This document shows, piece by piece, positions 20,501 through 28,700 of a stretch of DNA of 64,000 nucleotides. The notes beneath the pieces are model-generated. The model was not told where the DNA came from. It saw only the letters and a program-made list of their open reading frames with translations, and did not search any database. The DNA lies in the NCBI GenBank assembly GCA_963697285.1, contig CAVONI010000001.1, positions 372,001-436,000 on the forward strand. Reading direction: 5' to 3'. Origin of the DNA: JAEUQQ01 sp963697285. GTDB taxonomy: Bacteria; Acidobacteriota; Vicinamibacteria; Vicinamibacterales; JAFNAJ01. How positions within the stretch are numbered: position 1 is the stretch's first letter; every line of letters starts with the position of its first letter. Made by a program: the position numbers and the translations under genes.

Positions 20501-21892
20501 GATCCGTCATTCCTCCCGCCGAGGCCGACGAGCATCGGCGTGACGTTCGCCGGGCCGAAGACCACGGGCTGGAAGGTCACGACGCCGGGCGGGACCGAGA
20601 CGAACCTGCAGGCCCCGCCGTCAGGATCGCGCCTCTACACGATCACCAAGCCCGACGACGTCGACCGGCTGACGCGGAAGCTCGCCAACATGAAGGAGAT
20701 CCGCGACGCGTGGAGCGGTGCGGGCGCCCTGTCGCAATTGACGTTCATCCCGTCGAAGCTCCAGGAGGAGTACGCCGACTTCCTGGCGCAGCTGCCCTAC
20801 ATCGGCGGGACGTTCGCCGACTCGGATGCGCTCGCGAAGGGCGTGTCGGCGCCCATCGGAGGCACCGCGACGATTCTCGGCGCGAGGCTCGGGTTCAGGT
20901 TCGGCGTGAAGGCCGACGCACTGGTCCTGCGCACGCTCGCCAAGGGCGGCCTCGTCGGCGGGCGCGGCTACACGCTCGAGAAGTATCCCGCGACGCTGTA
21001 TCCCCAGCCCGAACTCGACATGATCGACAGCGTCGGCCTGACGTGGGACGCCCTGATGGGATCGTTCTCGAGCGAGTTCTCAGACCACTCGGGCGACATC
21101 ACGCCGGGCGGGCCGACGACGTTCACGAGCGACTTCACCGCGCACCTGACGATCGACGGGCGCCTGGAGCCGGAGCCGTTCACCGGCCGCCTGTTCTCGT
21201 GGAAGTACCGCCTCGTCTCCGGCCCTGTGCGCGACTATCGCGCGCTGCCCATGGACGTCTCGGGTGCCGAGGGACGTCCGCACTACGGCATCGGTGCCTT
21301 CCACCAGTTCGAGCCCGATGGCCGGAGGCTCGCCGTCGCGACACCGCTGATGATCGACTACCGCGACGAGGAAGTCGCAGGGTTCGACGAGTCGATGCTC
21401 AGCCTCTACCGGTGGAACGCCGAGCTCAACGACTGGCAGCGGCTCGACGGCGTCCATGACATGAACGCCAACACGATCACCGTGCCCATCCAGGAACTCG
21501 GGCTCTACACGCTTGGCCTGCGCATGCCCGCCGGGGCCATCGGCCTGACGGCGACAGGCGGGGCCATGGAAGGTGAAGGCGAGTCGGCGACGCGCACGTT
21601 CGCCGTGGAGTCGGGGACGCTGCGCACGAACGATGGCCTCGTCGTCCCGGACGGCACGCTCTACACGGTGAAGTCGGTCGTGGCCGAGAGCACCGACGGC
21701 AGCGCCTACGGAGAGCTCCTGGCGGCCGACGTCGACCCGGCACGCGACGGCGTGCAGGTCGCGGCGGCCGGCGGACGCGTCGTCTTCTCGGTGCGGTACG
21801 CGAGTCCGTTCGGGGTCTACGTGCCCGGGCAGGCGGTGGTCTACGCGGCGGCGGGCACCGCCGCCGGCGAACTCGTCCTGGTGGCCCAGTAG
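8534..21892 (+). CDS. Giant exported PKD/Ig-like/propeller protein, type A copy 1 (A1)
   Basis: A single intact frame of 4452 residues. A long positively charged N-region and a hydrophobic span end near residue 42 (signal peptide), followed by an N-terminal region repeated in A2. Domains in order: seven PKD domains (about 231-861, each with an SSDPDGDxLTYxWxFGD-type core); about three Ig-like domains (865-1147); a carboxypeptidase-regulatory-like domain (1156-1243); ZU5-like segments (1256-1374, from 1518, from 1947); SbsA-type Ig domains (1732-1840, 2408-2524); a propeller-like stretch (2526-2906) with the EF-hand loop DINKDGLITPDE (2776-2787); a conserved domain of unknown function (about 2923-3430); a CARDB-like domain (3453-3563); another Ig-like domain; and a unique C-terminus. 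No LPXTG, PEP-CTERM or type IX sorting tail is visible, so the attachment mode is unknown. It is probably an extracellular structural or binding protein. The foldase gene follows after 10 bp. The start at 8534 has no strong Shine-Dalgarno; 8540 or 8594 are alternatives. Confidence 0.85.
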   Translation: MTMTSPQKSPASRPGFLRTSMRHAVATFASGVVLATAVTLAGQVVSVETTGVTPGAIFSVTATGLDATAANNRITFTPVSGAPVTVAAASSALVDATKGTRRVAVRVPGGLETGTATVSILNTVTNDSTSVGTINILSLSLPEVRSGAPGATGVDVLVRAGGAANFVAGQTRVTFGAGLTVRSVSVISATELRASVDIASTAAEGPRAVSVTVPRQSLVLANAFSVSTASPVNQDPVARFTITPASAQTGQSVAFDGTTSSDPDGDALTYEWAFGDGTSATGANAAHAYLAATTVSVTLTVRDGRGGVGTATQSLVITAPPPTNHDPVADFTFQPASPQTNQAVSFDASGSTDQDGDPLTFEWAFGDGGTAAGAQTSHTFATPNTFTVSLTVRDGRGGANTTTRPVVVTAPPPGNRPPTAAFSASSLSVFTGQDVTVDAATSTDPDGDVLTYGWTFGDGTAASGLQAAHAYATAGSFTVTLTVNDGKGGTDSTSKSVTVTTPTQENRQPTAVITSFTSGLVNQPFAFDGGSSTDPDGDALTYAWQFGDGAVAAGVGVTRTYTATGSFTVTLTVSDGRGGSSTATRPITINAPDPSNQAPTARIAAPASADEDTPVAMNGLGSSDPDGDVLSYVWDFGDTTSGTGASVTKTYAEAGPFTISLTVSDGKGGTHTATQAITISRVVTQNADPTAVITAGDTGAVNQPVLFNAGASSDPDGDPLSYAWTFGDSTNATGKDTSHAYATEGTFTVTLTVSDGRGGTGTATKAVRISAVSQQNQPPTAVISGAASGVAGVELQFDGRGSSDPDGDVLTYAWSFGVTGATSASDAPAFIYPDAGTFVVTLTVTDTAANSDSTTRTMTISAPTDRAPPVVGLDGPTEALPGTMVTFAASATDNVGVTNVRFEVTGIDGVPPTDLPAAPYSRDITLPAVVAPGQQVTITAIASDAAGNTGRATAPLTITTQQDSTEPSVTLVAPPRTSPGASMLLVARASDNRGVTRVVFFVDDVEVGTDTTAPYEVTTSVSAAATSGQTLTALARAFDAAGNSAESAAAIPVVATADTTDPSVTLQAPADALPGARIDIVATAQDDTGVATVTFAVDEAQLPAVSEAPYATTYVVPPTALPGSTIALRAVARDFAGNSGQATGSVKVMAPPASSRGVVLGEVYSDATGLPLADALVTLVGTDALGKPYAEAAFSDARGRYVLRAAGGDGRLVVTLQNHTRVDRAVTIRGGQATEAFDARLTPLVGSNIIVSAVLGGTLDAAGVALTLPAGSLSTDRAFRVAGIGQQGLANRLPAGWSPVAAAEILPHDAVFSGAAMLRVSNAFGVPAATPLALVRYDEDAGIWRVVRSLTVPSGGTVVEAEVPGGGQYAFLLADTSPVAPVVPSDGAELTGVTAAVLPTSLDTTVAPQPKVVFYSPGVRSLVTSTIGGATALSSGAHILSRVSERYTFYAGSSVSSTPYVQDLTFFQVGARTNALEAMAPVTPSLTFEAITLKEGVITVELFVPGTDLLTPVAGPDGGTLTGPGGETLVLPFGAVDDQTPISISTLASAALGVALPEGVSVIAAAQLDFSGAFNAAATFSVPLPVGLADASAVLFVQVREVAGVSRLILRGIGRISSDRLLSDTRLFGQSFWLAGVREPGRYAFVQVDGAISFAAGLLSGVDGQPFAGGLITTDTLGIASLTTAGGNFVASGRVGANNFTATDTSTSDTGHAAAALVAGVVAPVGLALVPQPPRVTSIVPSGDAVNVALSAPVVVTFSEPIDPASVSGANAANVIVADANGAVLAGALGLSNGNTVLTFRAGTALAPNTRYTVLVGTGVKDLSGYSLASVFQSSFESLDTAPPPVPPAGTITAGIPVGGNVTVRATQGTASPRDTVTIVNTTTGAITPVLIDPNGGFSVLVVALPSHKLRVRIVDPAGNESMVDLGAFTQTNPDGSISTAVDASGGIVKGPGGTGARFKPGTFPEGAVVTLKQVDPATLPFAPDPALGDTLTMQSALEIDFGGATPQIYVDLIFPARGDEQPDDDWIVTQVYNLNGVDILNVVDTAKFKQGNIVTSSPPCPGVLARGVYGAMKSKQSVGINYSAFYNQYGTQWPVRYETGWLPVGGFVFLPFMNVVPETNPFTCYPVLTGRATVIANGARARIAGDQLAPFHREVLVTNTTRGVTQRFPRNVVEYTLDMTGTTADSYTVKVTGPTGDVAVTSLVVSNSPSPGTVVFRLDMDKIQVAVSKIEIRNVTKNIVRTYNIPYVDFEVGVAGGASDGYLVELVNTNGQKTSVPFEVLDGPYGTGNLLLKVADATIDPPASELPPDAPRYRTRVQLTSSAGLDIDVPNDRIIQGGIKYAFTGDPADEFRLTVHYNEGIPTSTRIPSFRLTVTDEQTGRVIKTITAQAPPKDEPLQLPPVSDDVRPPMVISGPTRINSFDPAGVIEFRFSESMDASTIANLSNFIVKDSAGVVITGSFRVSDRNRRLTFIPHSPLRLAEEYSVTLKGNDALGTLLAPGTGTGMTDPSGNPLPTMRLTIKTFRPRLVGTYDAPFAIKDVVVSKKTVSGPSGPTLKTYAIATTAAGSGQPDKIISLDLTNPEDPQRAGGSSEKAPTKQWITLLKDASFTGRDGTPFTGDLAFASTFNTYYTFGDWYDVTNPASPTLIGGKIFTTNPDNVTGFNSKGTYKILGFGKGVAMLRTSQGVTAYIAIENGGVMAANVSESVPERGAADRILEPYFQGNFTDVITYNAGLLAIDRDTKRLEVMSADLAPTASVDLTDVPRRLAQVQGLTSDINKDGLITPDEQFDLVIVGAEGAVLIVNMANPDAPQVISRIPIPNFTLRGLSVDGERRRLFAADFSRIFMIDLSDPTQQFSSDGDNNGFDDRVIWSAASSANGVTMDPARGLLYVPTGSGLDVWAVYDNCCDLQVDLTARAKSRQVGDRNTLLAKEKLGLQTAIAKGLVEGSCGAVTMLEQGSGACLWKSNPASACAENYQPGLSDHDFEVFVANPADAAVKTCINKLTEQFFDPVTGAPKEITLSTGGTITFEDVTFFPVSKTEFESARLNIDRPTGSGGSDNVGDIGLGRQQLLLKWLLEGEYINVPGMLATGKPLEEILTTLRMTTRIPRSEGYEWANLMLFNLAKAKVYLRVAGATSGDSAFYDFNIKQLHDAGKAGIRATMARMVASGAGNAFVLDITRARYNTNACLYITPLTTNPAAWSQKPCGSFEEYVASSAARSLLAVPALNLFTTSQVLNDVNRFYRVKADLDRILTDAQADEFIRRAHTFVSNVKTQTQPAFGGEPDDAQRLDNINFAQGKTTAALTGAKVTVVPHVANKGFRGGDNLRLRYFEALPGAAAAQKAELNVTLPGGDEQYPDFQRNPDGTLKKDADGKAIPLFVLGPIDVTQNLGTLGHIAFSIDLPNPQMREADRTNNIHGTFFYALDTAATSSPTLPAAVPTPPGLGSLAPDAECNDAPPLRITERVLIDGVAVGGTVNVGRGESITVQLKVTNLSGDVINNIVACDTLGNLCYPVGSLNPGQTWTKNITFQVPAQGVILEGSPSTMSPTSGIITGGVLRIVAACEAYTAVPFDPDPNPLFDADPLKNKSTVMRGGTALRYFRVINYITGAPVANATAAIEVTTANGLFNYTATSDAKGVLKSTNEEGVAIPFTAAYNDGTVFAITVTKINGIELVCSPVDARRTKVEMKDFSYVTSYSRGTFIEGTIGLVKYIQGAAETGFKVDKTYLTTATGTTQKDLSLSTTIGGSLKSGVKFALFELGLETPVLRGELKAEGTASVTGTATRTAKYTFSYPFTPDANCSIARISLESLYGVNPLYNKVLDLSRLLFTGNQCFPPERYLVSFGTTFTDASSVGATLGGKINFPFGEALADNKIKAFTINGSAAASSAFSMAATYEGTAKYVPAQNATKRVGAKESYTLRGGIDYLASLGLAQTKITNDPDIPPAAKPPATDAVKIEFDKFKESLKAGSVGVAGTTAETFTVAFTYNWEDPSFLPPRPTSIGVTFAGPKTTGWKVTTPGGTETNLQAPPSGSRLYTITKPDDVDRLTRKLANMKEIRDAWSGAGALSQLTFIPSKLQEEYADFLAQLPYIGGTFADSDALAKGVSAPIGGTATILGARLGFRFGVKADALVLRTLAKGGLVGGRGYTLEKYPATLYPQPELDMIDSVGLTWDALMGSFSSEFSDHSGDITPGGPTTFTSDFTAHLTIDGRLEPEPFTGRLFSWKYRLVSGPVRDYRALPMDVSGAEGRPHYGIGAFHQFEPDGRRLAVATPLMIDYRDEEVAGFDESMLSLYRWNAELNDWQRLDGVHDMNANTITVPIQELGLYTLGLRMPAGAIGLTATGGAMEGEGESATRTFAVESGTLRTNDGLVVPDGTLYTVKSVVAESTDGSAYGELLAADVDPARDGVQVAAAGGRVVFSVRYASPFGVYVPGQAVVYAAAGTAAGELVLVAQ
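17371..18800 (+). other. Conserved Cys-containing domain of unknown function within A1
   Basis: This part of A1 (about residues 2947-3423) reads unlike the surrounding beta-sandwich repeats: it is richer in helix-forming residues and carries paired Cys. It is strongly conserved in A2 (48163-49630), including TMLEQGSGACLWK, NYQPGxSDHDFEV and the identical 19-residue block DIGLGRQQLLLKWLLEGEY (3063-3081 here). I do not recognise the family. Confidence 0.6.
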
Positions 21893-21902
21893 GGAGGCTG
21901 TG

Positions 21903-22751
21903 ATGATGCGACGCTTCTCTGCCCTCGGTGTCGTCCTCGCCGGTGTCGTGGTGGCGGCAGCGGCCCAGCCCGACGCGACGCTCGCGGTCGTGGCTGGCCG
22001 CGCGATCGCTGCGCGCGACTTCTCGCGCGTGTTGCTGGGGATGCGCGGCAACGACTACGCGACGACGCTGAAGACGCTGACGCCTGACGGCCGGAAGAAG
22101 ATCCTCGAAGACCTCGTCGGCACGCGCGTCCTCGCGCAGGCCGCCCGCGACGCCGGGCTCGACCGCCAGCCCGATGTGGCCTTCGACGTGGAGCAGGCCG
22201 TCGCCGAGGTCCTCTCGCGGCGCTATCGCGAGACGCTGCGCGAACAACTGGCGCCGACGGAAGGCGAGATGCGTGAGTGGTACCAGGCGCATCGTGCCGA
22301 GCTGACCACGTCGCCGCGCGTGAAGGCGAGGCACATCCTCGTCGCGACCGCTGACGAGGCCGCTGCCGTGGTGGCGGCCCTGAAGGCCGGTGAACCGTTC
22401 GAACGGCTTGCCGACACACGCTCGCTCGACACGCAGACCCGGGCTCGCGGCGGCGACCTCGGCTGGGTCCCGAAAGGGTTCATGGTCAGCGCATTCGACG
22501 CGGCCCTCTTCTCACTCCGGCCGGGCCAGGTGAGCGACCCGATCCAGACATCGTTCGGGTATCACGTGGTCAGGGTCGACGAGAACGACGAACGCGCCAT
22601 CCCCGCCTACGACGCCGTGCGGGATCGCATCGGCGAACGCCTGATCGACGAACGCATCGAGGCGGCCCGCGCCGACCTCGCGCGCAAGTACGGCGCCCGC
22701 ATCGACACCGACGCGCTCGACCGGTTCGGCCGGCCCGAGGGGAGGCCGTAG
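21903..22751 (+). CDS. Exported parvulin-type peptidyl-prolyl isomerase (PpiC/SurA-like)
   Basis: The product is 282 residues from ATG 21903 (GGGAGG 5 nt upstream; ATG 21906, 8 nt from the same site, is equally possible). A short signal peptide (RRFSALGVVLAGVVVAAAAQ) is followed by a SurA-type N-terminal helical chaperone region. The parvulin domain spans about residues 130-225 and shows VKARHILVAT, the GGDLGWVPKGFMV loop and the closing FGYHVVRVDE strand. Such enzymes speed cis-trans proline isomerisation and chaperone exported proteins in the periplasm. It sits between two giant, Pro-rich secreted proteins (10 bp after A1, 2 bp before C1), so a dedicated foldase for them is the natural inference. 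A single parvulin domain distinguishes it from SurA, which has two. Confidence 0.9.
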   Translation: MMRRFSALGVVLAGVVVAAAAQPDATLAVVAGRAIAARDFSRVLLGMRGNDYATTLKTLTPDGRKKILEDLVGTRVLAQAARDAGLDRQPDVAFDVEQAVAEVLSRRYRETLREQLAPTEGEMREWYQAHRAELTTSPRVKARHILVATADEAAAVVAALKAGEPFERLADTRSLDTQTRARGGDLGWVPKGFMVSAFDAALFSLRPGQVSDPIQTSFGYHVVRVDENDERAIPAYDAVRDRIGERLIDERIEAARADLARKYGARIDTDALDRFGRPEGRP

Positions 22752-22753
22752 CC

Positions 22754-25700
22754 ATGGACTCCGCGCGCGTGCGACCCGACAGCCGATCTTCCCGAGAACC
22801 TGACGTGATGCGACGCCACACGCCCTATGCCTGGTTGCGCGGCCTGACGACGCTCGTGGTGGCGACGGCGATGGCGACCGCTGCCTCGGCGCAGACGCCG
22901 GCCCGGTTCCTCGGCAAGGAAGACATCCGCCTCTACGGCCTCGGCCTCGAGGTGGAACCGGCAGAGCAGACCGTGCCGCGCGACATCGCGACGATCGTCT
23001 CGACCTTCCTGCAGGCGCCGTCGAACCCCGGCGACCTGCCGCCGTTCGCACCCGATGCCGAGGTGCGCGCCACGCTGCGTGGGCCGAGCTTTGCCGATCC
23101 GGTGGAACTGCGGGCGGCGCCCAACTCACCGCTCAACATCCCCGCGCTGACCGTTGCGGGCGTCCACACCGTCGAGAACATCCGCCTCGTGAGCCACGGC
23201 GAGGTCGTGCTGTACGGTTCGCCCGAGACCGCCACGATCAACGTCATCGACAAGCTGCTGATCACGCAGATCACCGCGCGTCCGCTGACCGCCGAAGAGA
23301 TCCGCGAGAAGGGCATCGTCTTCGACAAGTCGAACTTCCAGGCGTTCAACTTCAGCGCGGCGTTCGCGATCTCGCCGGGCAACGACATCCGCATCGACTT
23401 CCCCGTCGTCCTGCCGACCATCGCGGGCGCTGCCGACGCGAGCGCGCCGTCGTTCGACATCCAGACCATCGAGGGGCCGCTGCTCAAGGACCTCTCGACC
23501 ATCGTGCCCGACACGCTGAAGATCCAGGCCGCGATTCCCAACCTGAGCGTCACCGGCTTTGCGCTGCGCGTGCCCACGTTGCAGGGCCAGAACTTCGTCG
23601 TGCCGCCGATTCCGGGCGTGGTCGTCATCCCCGGCGACATCGGCTTCCTCAACCAGTACTTCAGCGTGCTGCTGATGGTGGCCAACGTCGCGCCCGACGG
23701 GTCGCGCCTCGTCGTGAGCGACCTGACCGCATCGATCGTGCTGCCGCCGGGCAACGACACCGTCGTCGGGAGCATCGACGATCCGCTGCGGATGGCCAAC
23801 ACGGTTGACGGCGAATCGCCGCGCAGCGCGGCCGTGACCCAGGCGGGGCCCGACGGCAAGCTGGGCACCGGAGACGACATCACGACCATCGGCCCCGGCG
23901 AGTCCGGCAACGCCGAGTTCCTCGTCGAGGGCCGCCGCGAAGGCTCGCACGTCATCGAGATGGAGCTGTCGGGGATCCTGAACGGCCTGCCCGTGGGCCC
24001 CGTGCCGATTCGTGGGCGCGCGGCGGGCGCCGTGCTCGTGCGCAACCCGCGCTTCACGCTGACGTTCACGCATCCCGAGATCGTCAACGCGGGCGAGCCC
24101 TACACGCTCGACGTGACGGTGACGAACACGAGCGAAAGCCCGGCGAACTTCGTCTCGGTGAACCTGCACGGCCGCAACATCAGCGGCGCCACGCTGGTCG
24201 GTGAGCCGTCGAAGGAGATCGAGCACATCGCGCCGGGCGACTCGCAGTCGGTGACCTTCGACCTCGTGTCGAACCTGACCGGCCGTGTGACCGCGGCGAC
24301 GCTCGACTCCGACGAACAGGTCGCCGGGAAGTTCGCGCTGAAGACGGCGGTTGGTGAACTCGGCGTGCCGCTCTCCCCCGACACGCTCGTCCTGCCGAAG
24401 GAGTCGAACGGCCTACCGAAGTCGCTGCGGGATGCGGCACTCGGCCTGCTCGGCAAGGCCTACGCCGTGGCGACGGCCCCGGCTGCTGCGCTGCCGAAGG
24501 ACGTGACGCGGTTCTCGCGGAAGGTCGTCTACGACCGCGCCGTCGAAGTGGCCGAAGCCGGCTTCCGCGTGACGCTCGGCGAGCCGCTGCCCGACAGCGC
24601 CCTGCACCTGTGGTTCGACATGGCCGGCAACAACTACGCCCGCCTTGTCGAGCGCACCACCGCGCAGGAACTGCCCTTCATCCAGGCCGACTATCGTGGC
24701 TTCGACGACCTGCGCCGCCGATCGGTGCGCGGCGACGTGCTCGCCCGCACGCTGGCCTCGATCCTCTCGGAGCGCCTTGCGCAGCAGGGCGGGTCGGCCT
24801 TCCACGCGGCCATGGCGTCGGCCACGTCGTTCCGTGCCGGACACGTCAGCGTGTTGCTGACCTCGCCCGGCGGACCGCTGCCGGTGACGCTCGTGATTCG
24901 TGACGCCAGCGGCGCCCGCACGGGGCAGACCGGGGACGCGGGGAAGATCGTGAAGGAGATCCCCTTCTCGGACCTGCTGCCCTTCTCGAACGGCAACAGC
25001 GAGCTCATCGCGCAGCTCGGCCTCGTGGCCTCGCCGGCGGGCGACTACGTGATCGAACTGCATCGCGACGCCGGCGCCGCTCCCGATGCGCGCTTCTCGT
25101 TGAGCCTCGTCATCCCGCAGGCGGATGGCACGCTGCGGCAGGTGGTATTCACCGACACGCTGGTGTCACAACTGCCTGCCGTGCAGCGGCAGGCCGCCGA
25201 CGCGCATGGCGTCGCGTTCGAGGCGTTCGACGGCGCGACGCAAGGCACGGGCACGCCTGCGATGAGCCCGACGCTGCTGTCGGTCGCCGATCCGGCGCCC
25301 AGCGTGGTCGGCGTGCAGCAGCAGGCCGAGGCCGATCAGTTCGTGTGCGAGGGCACGCCGATTGCCAAGGGCGCGCGCGTGATCGCAGTGCTGTTCAGCG
25401 AAGACATCTCGCCGCTCGAGGCGCAGGACAAGGTCGGCCAGGGCGAGTTGACGAAATACGGGGTGGACGGCAACAAGGTCGTGGGCGTGGCCCTCCAGCC
25501 GGGCCGCCGCATCGTCTTCCTCGCGCTGCGCGATCCCATCGGCCCGTTCGTCGACCGGTCGCTGACCGTCAGCGACATCGCCGATCGCCGCGGCCAGCGC
25601 ATGGCCGGACCGCAGACGCTGCCGATCGGCATCACGGTGCCGACGAGTGCCGGCGTCGTGTCGGGCCAGGTCCTGAACGCCACCGGTCAGCCGGCGGCCT

Positions 25701-28700
25701 TTGCCAACGTGCGTTTGTTCTACCAGGCCGTGTGCGATGACGAACTGGTCACGTTCGGCGTCAGCTCGAAGCCCGCCGACGAGAACGGCCGCTACAGCTT
25801 CGACTACGTCTGGCGCCCGAACATCTCGAACGTGAAGATCGTCGCGCTCGATCCCGACACCGAGCAGTTCCGCGAACTCCGCTTCAACGTCGCGCGCGAC
25901 GCCCAGCGCCTGACGGTCGACATCGTGTTCCTCGGCCGCGGATCGATCGAAGGCCACACCTACGACGAACTGGGACGCCCGCTGCCGAACACGGTGATCA
26001 GGGTCACGAGCCTCACCGACCAGAGCCAGTTCGGCACGACGACCGACGGCGACGGCAAGTACCGCTTCGATCGCGTGCCCGTGGGCAACGTGCTGATCGA
26101 GGCTGTCAGCGTCCAGCCGCCGGCGCAGGTGTTCATCAGCGAGCACATCCCGTCGCCCGGCGCGATTGTCGTGCGCGACTTCACGCTGTTCGACGTGAAC
26201 ACCGCGCCCATTCAACCGACGGTGGGAACGATCACCGGCTTCGTGTTGCGCGCAGACGGGTCCACCCCGGTTGCGGACGTGCCCGTGTACGCCTGGTACC
26301 GCAATCGCTCGCAAGCGGCCGTGCGCTGTCCGGCGCCTCCGGGAGCGCCCGAACCCGAGGAGTGCACGATCGCGGTGACGCGCACCGATGCGAGCGGCGC
26401 GTTCGCGTTCGACCGGATTCCCAGCGGGGAACTCCGCCTCGTGTCGTTCGACCAGTCGGGTCTCGAGCAGGGGGATGCCAGCATCCGGCTTGCGGCTGAC
26501 GGCAGCGCACGCCTCAACATCCTCATCGTGGGCGGCATCGGCACCGTCACCGGCGTGGTGCTCGATCCCTCGGGCGCCGTCGTGCCGGGCGCGCGCGTGG
26601 GCGGCGGCCTCAGCATCCAGACAGCCGACGGCCAAGGCCGCTTCACGCTCACCGACGTGCCCGTCGGACGCCGGACCATCGTGGCGGTCAGCGACGCGCT
26701 GGCGACGAAGGGCGAGACGGTCGTCGACGTGATCCGCGCGGGCGACACCTACAACGCCACGATCGTCCTGTCGTCGATTGGCGCCGTGGCGGGCATCGTC
26801 CGCGAGAGCAACGGGACGACGCCGGTGGCGGGCGTGACGGTCTACCTGTTGCGCGACTGCGCGATCGTCGATCCGCAGACCGGGCAGAGCGTTCCGGCGG
26901 TCTGCATCGACGGCCAGGCCACGACCGACACCAACGGCGGCTACCGCATCGACGGCATCAACGTCGGCGCGTACCGCGTGTCGGCGTTCCGGGCCAACTT
27001 CAGCGACGGCAACATCGTGCCGGTCGCGGTCCAGTATTTCAGGCAGGTGGCACGCGGCGACATCACCTTCCGCGGCCAGGGACGCATCACGGGGACGGTA
27101 TTCGACGATGACGGCGTGACGCCGCTGCCGGCATATGTCAGCGTGTCGGGCGACCAGTTGGTGATCGCCGGCGGACGCGTCGGTTCGAAGTTCCAGCGCG
27201 TCGACAACTACAAGATCGTCGAGACCAGCTTCGACGGCTCGTTCAACTTCAGCAACGTGTGGGCAGGCGCGTTCACCGTGCGCGCGGCGGGGCAGTTCAG
27301 TCCCGACCCGATCGCGTTCGAAGGCACGATGACCGCCGGGGCGACGGCGACGCTGAACCTGCGCCTGCAGCCGACCTCTGAAATCACCGGCACCGTGTTC
27401 CAGCCCGACGGCGTGACGCCGATGGGCGAGAACGTCATCGTCAAGTACAAGTCGGAAGCGTTCAAGGTCTTCTGCGCAGACGACGAGTTCGGCGACACCG
27501 TGTGCCGGACGATCCCGCAAGGCATCCAGGAAGAGATCGTCGTCACCGACGCGCAGGGTAAGTACCGCCTGGCGATCGTCAACGCGGGCGCGTTCACGAT
27601 CACCGCCGAGGATGCGGCTACCGGGCGATTCGGCCTCATCAAGGGATCGGTGCGCGCCGGTGAGACCGGCGACTTCGCCGTCCGCCTGCTGGGCATCAGC
27701 GACGTGCTCGTGCGGGTGTTCGCGGCCAACCGCGATGCGAACGACCAACTCGTGCCGATCCCCGGCGCGAAGGTCGAGGTCGAGCAAATCGACGGGCAGA
27801 AGAAGAAGCTCGAACGGATTGCCGGCGCCACCGGCGCCGACACCGGCATCGCACGCTTCGCCGGCGGCGACGCATTCAGCGAAGGCGAGTTCATCGTGCG
27901 CGTGACCGACATGCGCAACGGCTTCGTCGGACGCAAGTCGGGACGCGTGACGAGCGACGGCCAGGTCGTGACGGTGGATGTGTTCCTGTTCGACGCCACC
28001 GGCACCGTGACGGGCACGATCTTCCATCCTGATGGCATCACCCCCGTGGCGAACGCTGAGGTGATCATCTCGAACGCCGGCGGCGCGATCGCCTTCGCCG
28101 TCACCGGGGCCGACGGCGCCTACGACGAGGCCGAGATCCCGCTCGGGAACGTGCGTGTCGAGGCCTTCGACCCGCGCACGGCGTCTCGCGGTGCCGGGCA
28201 GGCCAGGGTCGACTTCAACGCGCAGGAAGTTCCGATCAACGTCACGTTGGCGGCACTCGGTGTCGTGCGCGGGACGCTGCTCGAAGCCGGGTCGCTCCTG
28301 CCGCTGAAGAACTGGCAGGTCACCCTCGATCAGACCGCGCCGTCCGGGCGCGCCCTGCCGCAGTTGCGGACGAGCACCGGCATCGACGGGAGCTTCTCGT
28401 TCCCCGGCGCAGCCGTGGGCACCTTCCGCATCTACGCGTCGAAGATGAACGTGAACGGGTCCGCCACGGCAAACGGCGAGCTCACCCGGCCGGGCCAGAT
28501 CGTCGACGTGCCGATGGTCGTGAACGTCATCAGGCCGGCGACGGGACGCATCACCGGCATCGTGGTGGATGCCGACGGGTCGCCGGCAGGCAACAGCGAG
28601 ATCGTGATCGGCGGCCCGAGCGGCATTCGCCGCCTGACCGCCGACAGCGGCGGCGCATTCCTCATGGAAGACCTGCTGCTGGGGCGCCACAGCCTGACGG

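Noticed and set aside
8534..21892. A1 as an RHS/Tc-type toxin or polymorphic toxin
   Set aside because: No YD repeats, no RHS core motif and no C-terminal toxin or downstream immunity gene; the C-terminus is conserved between A1 and A2, unlike polymorphic toxins.
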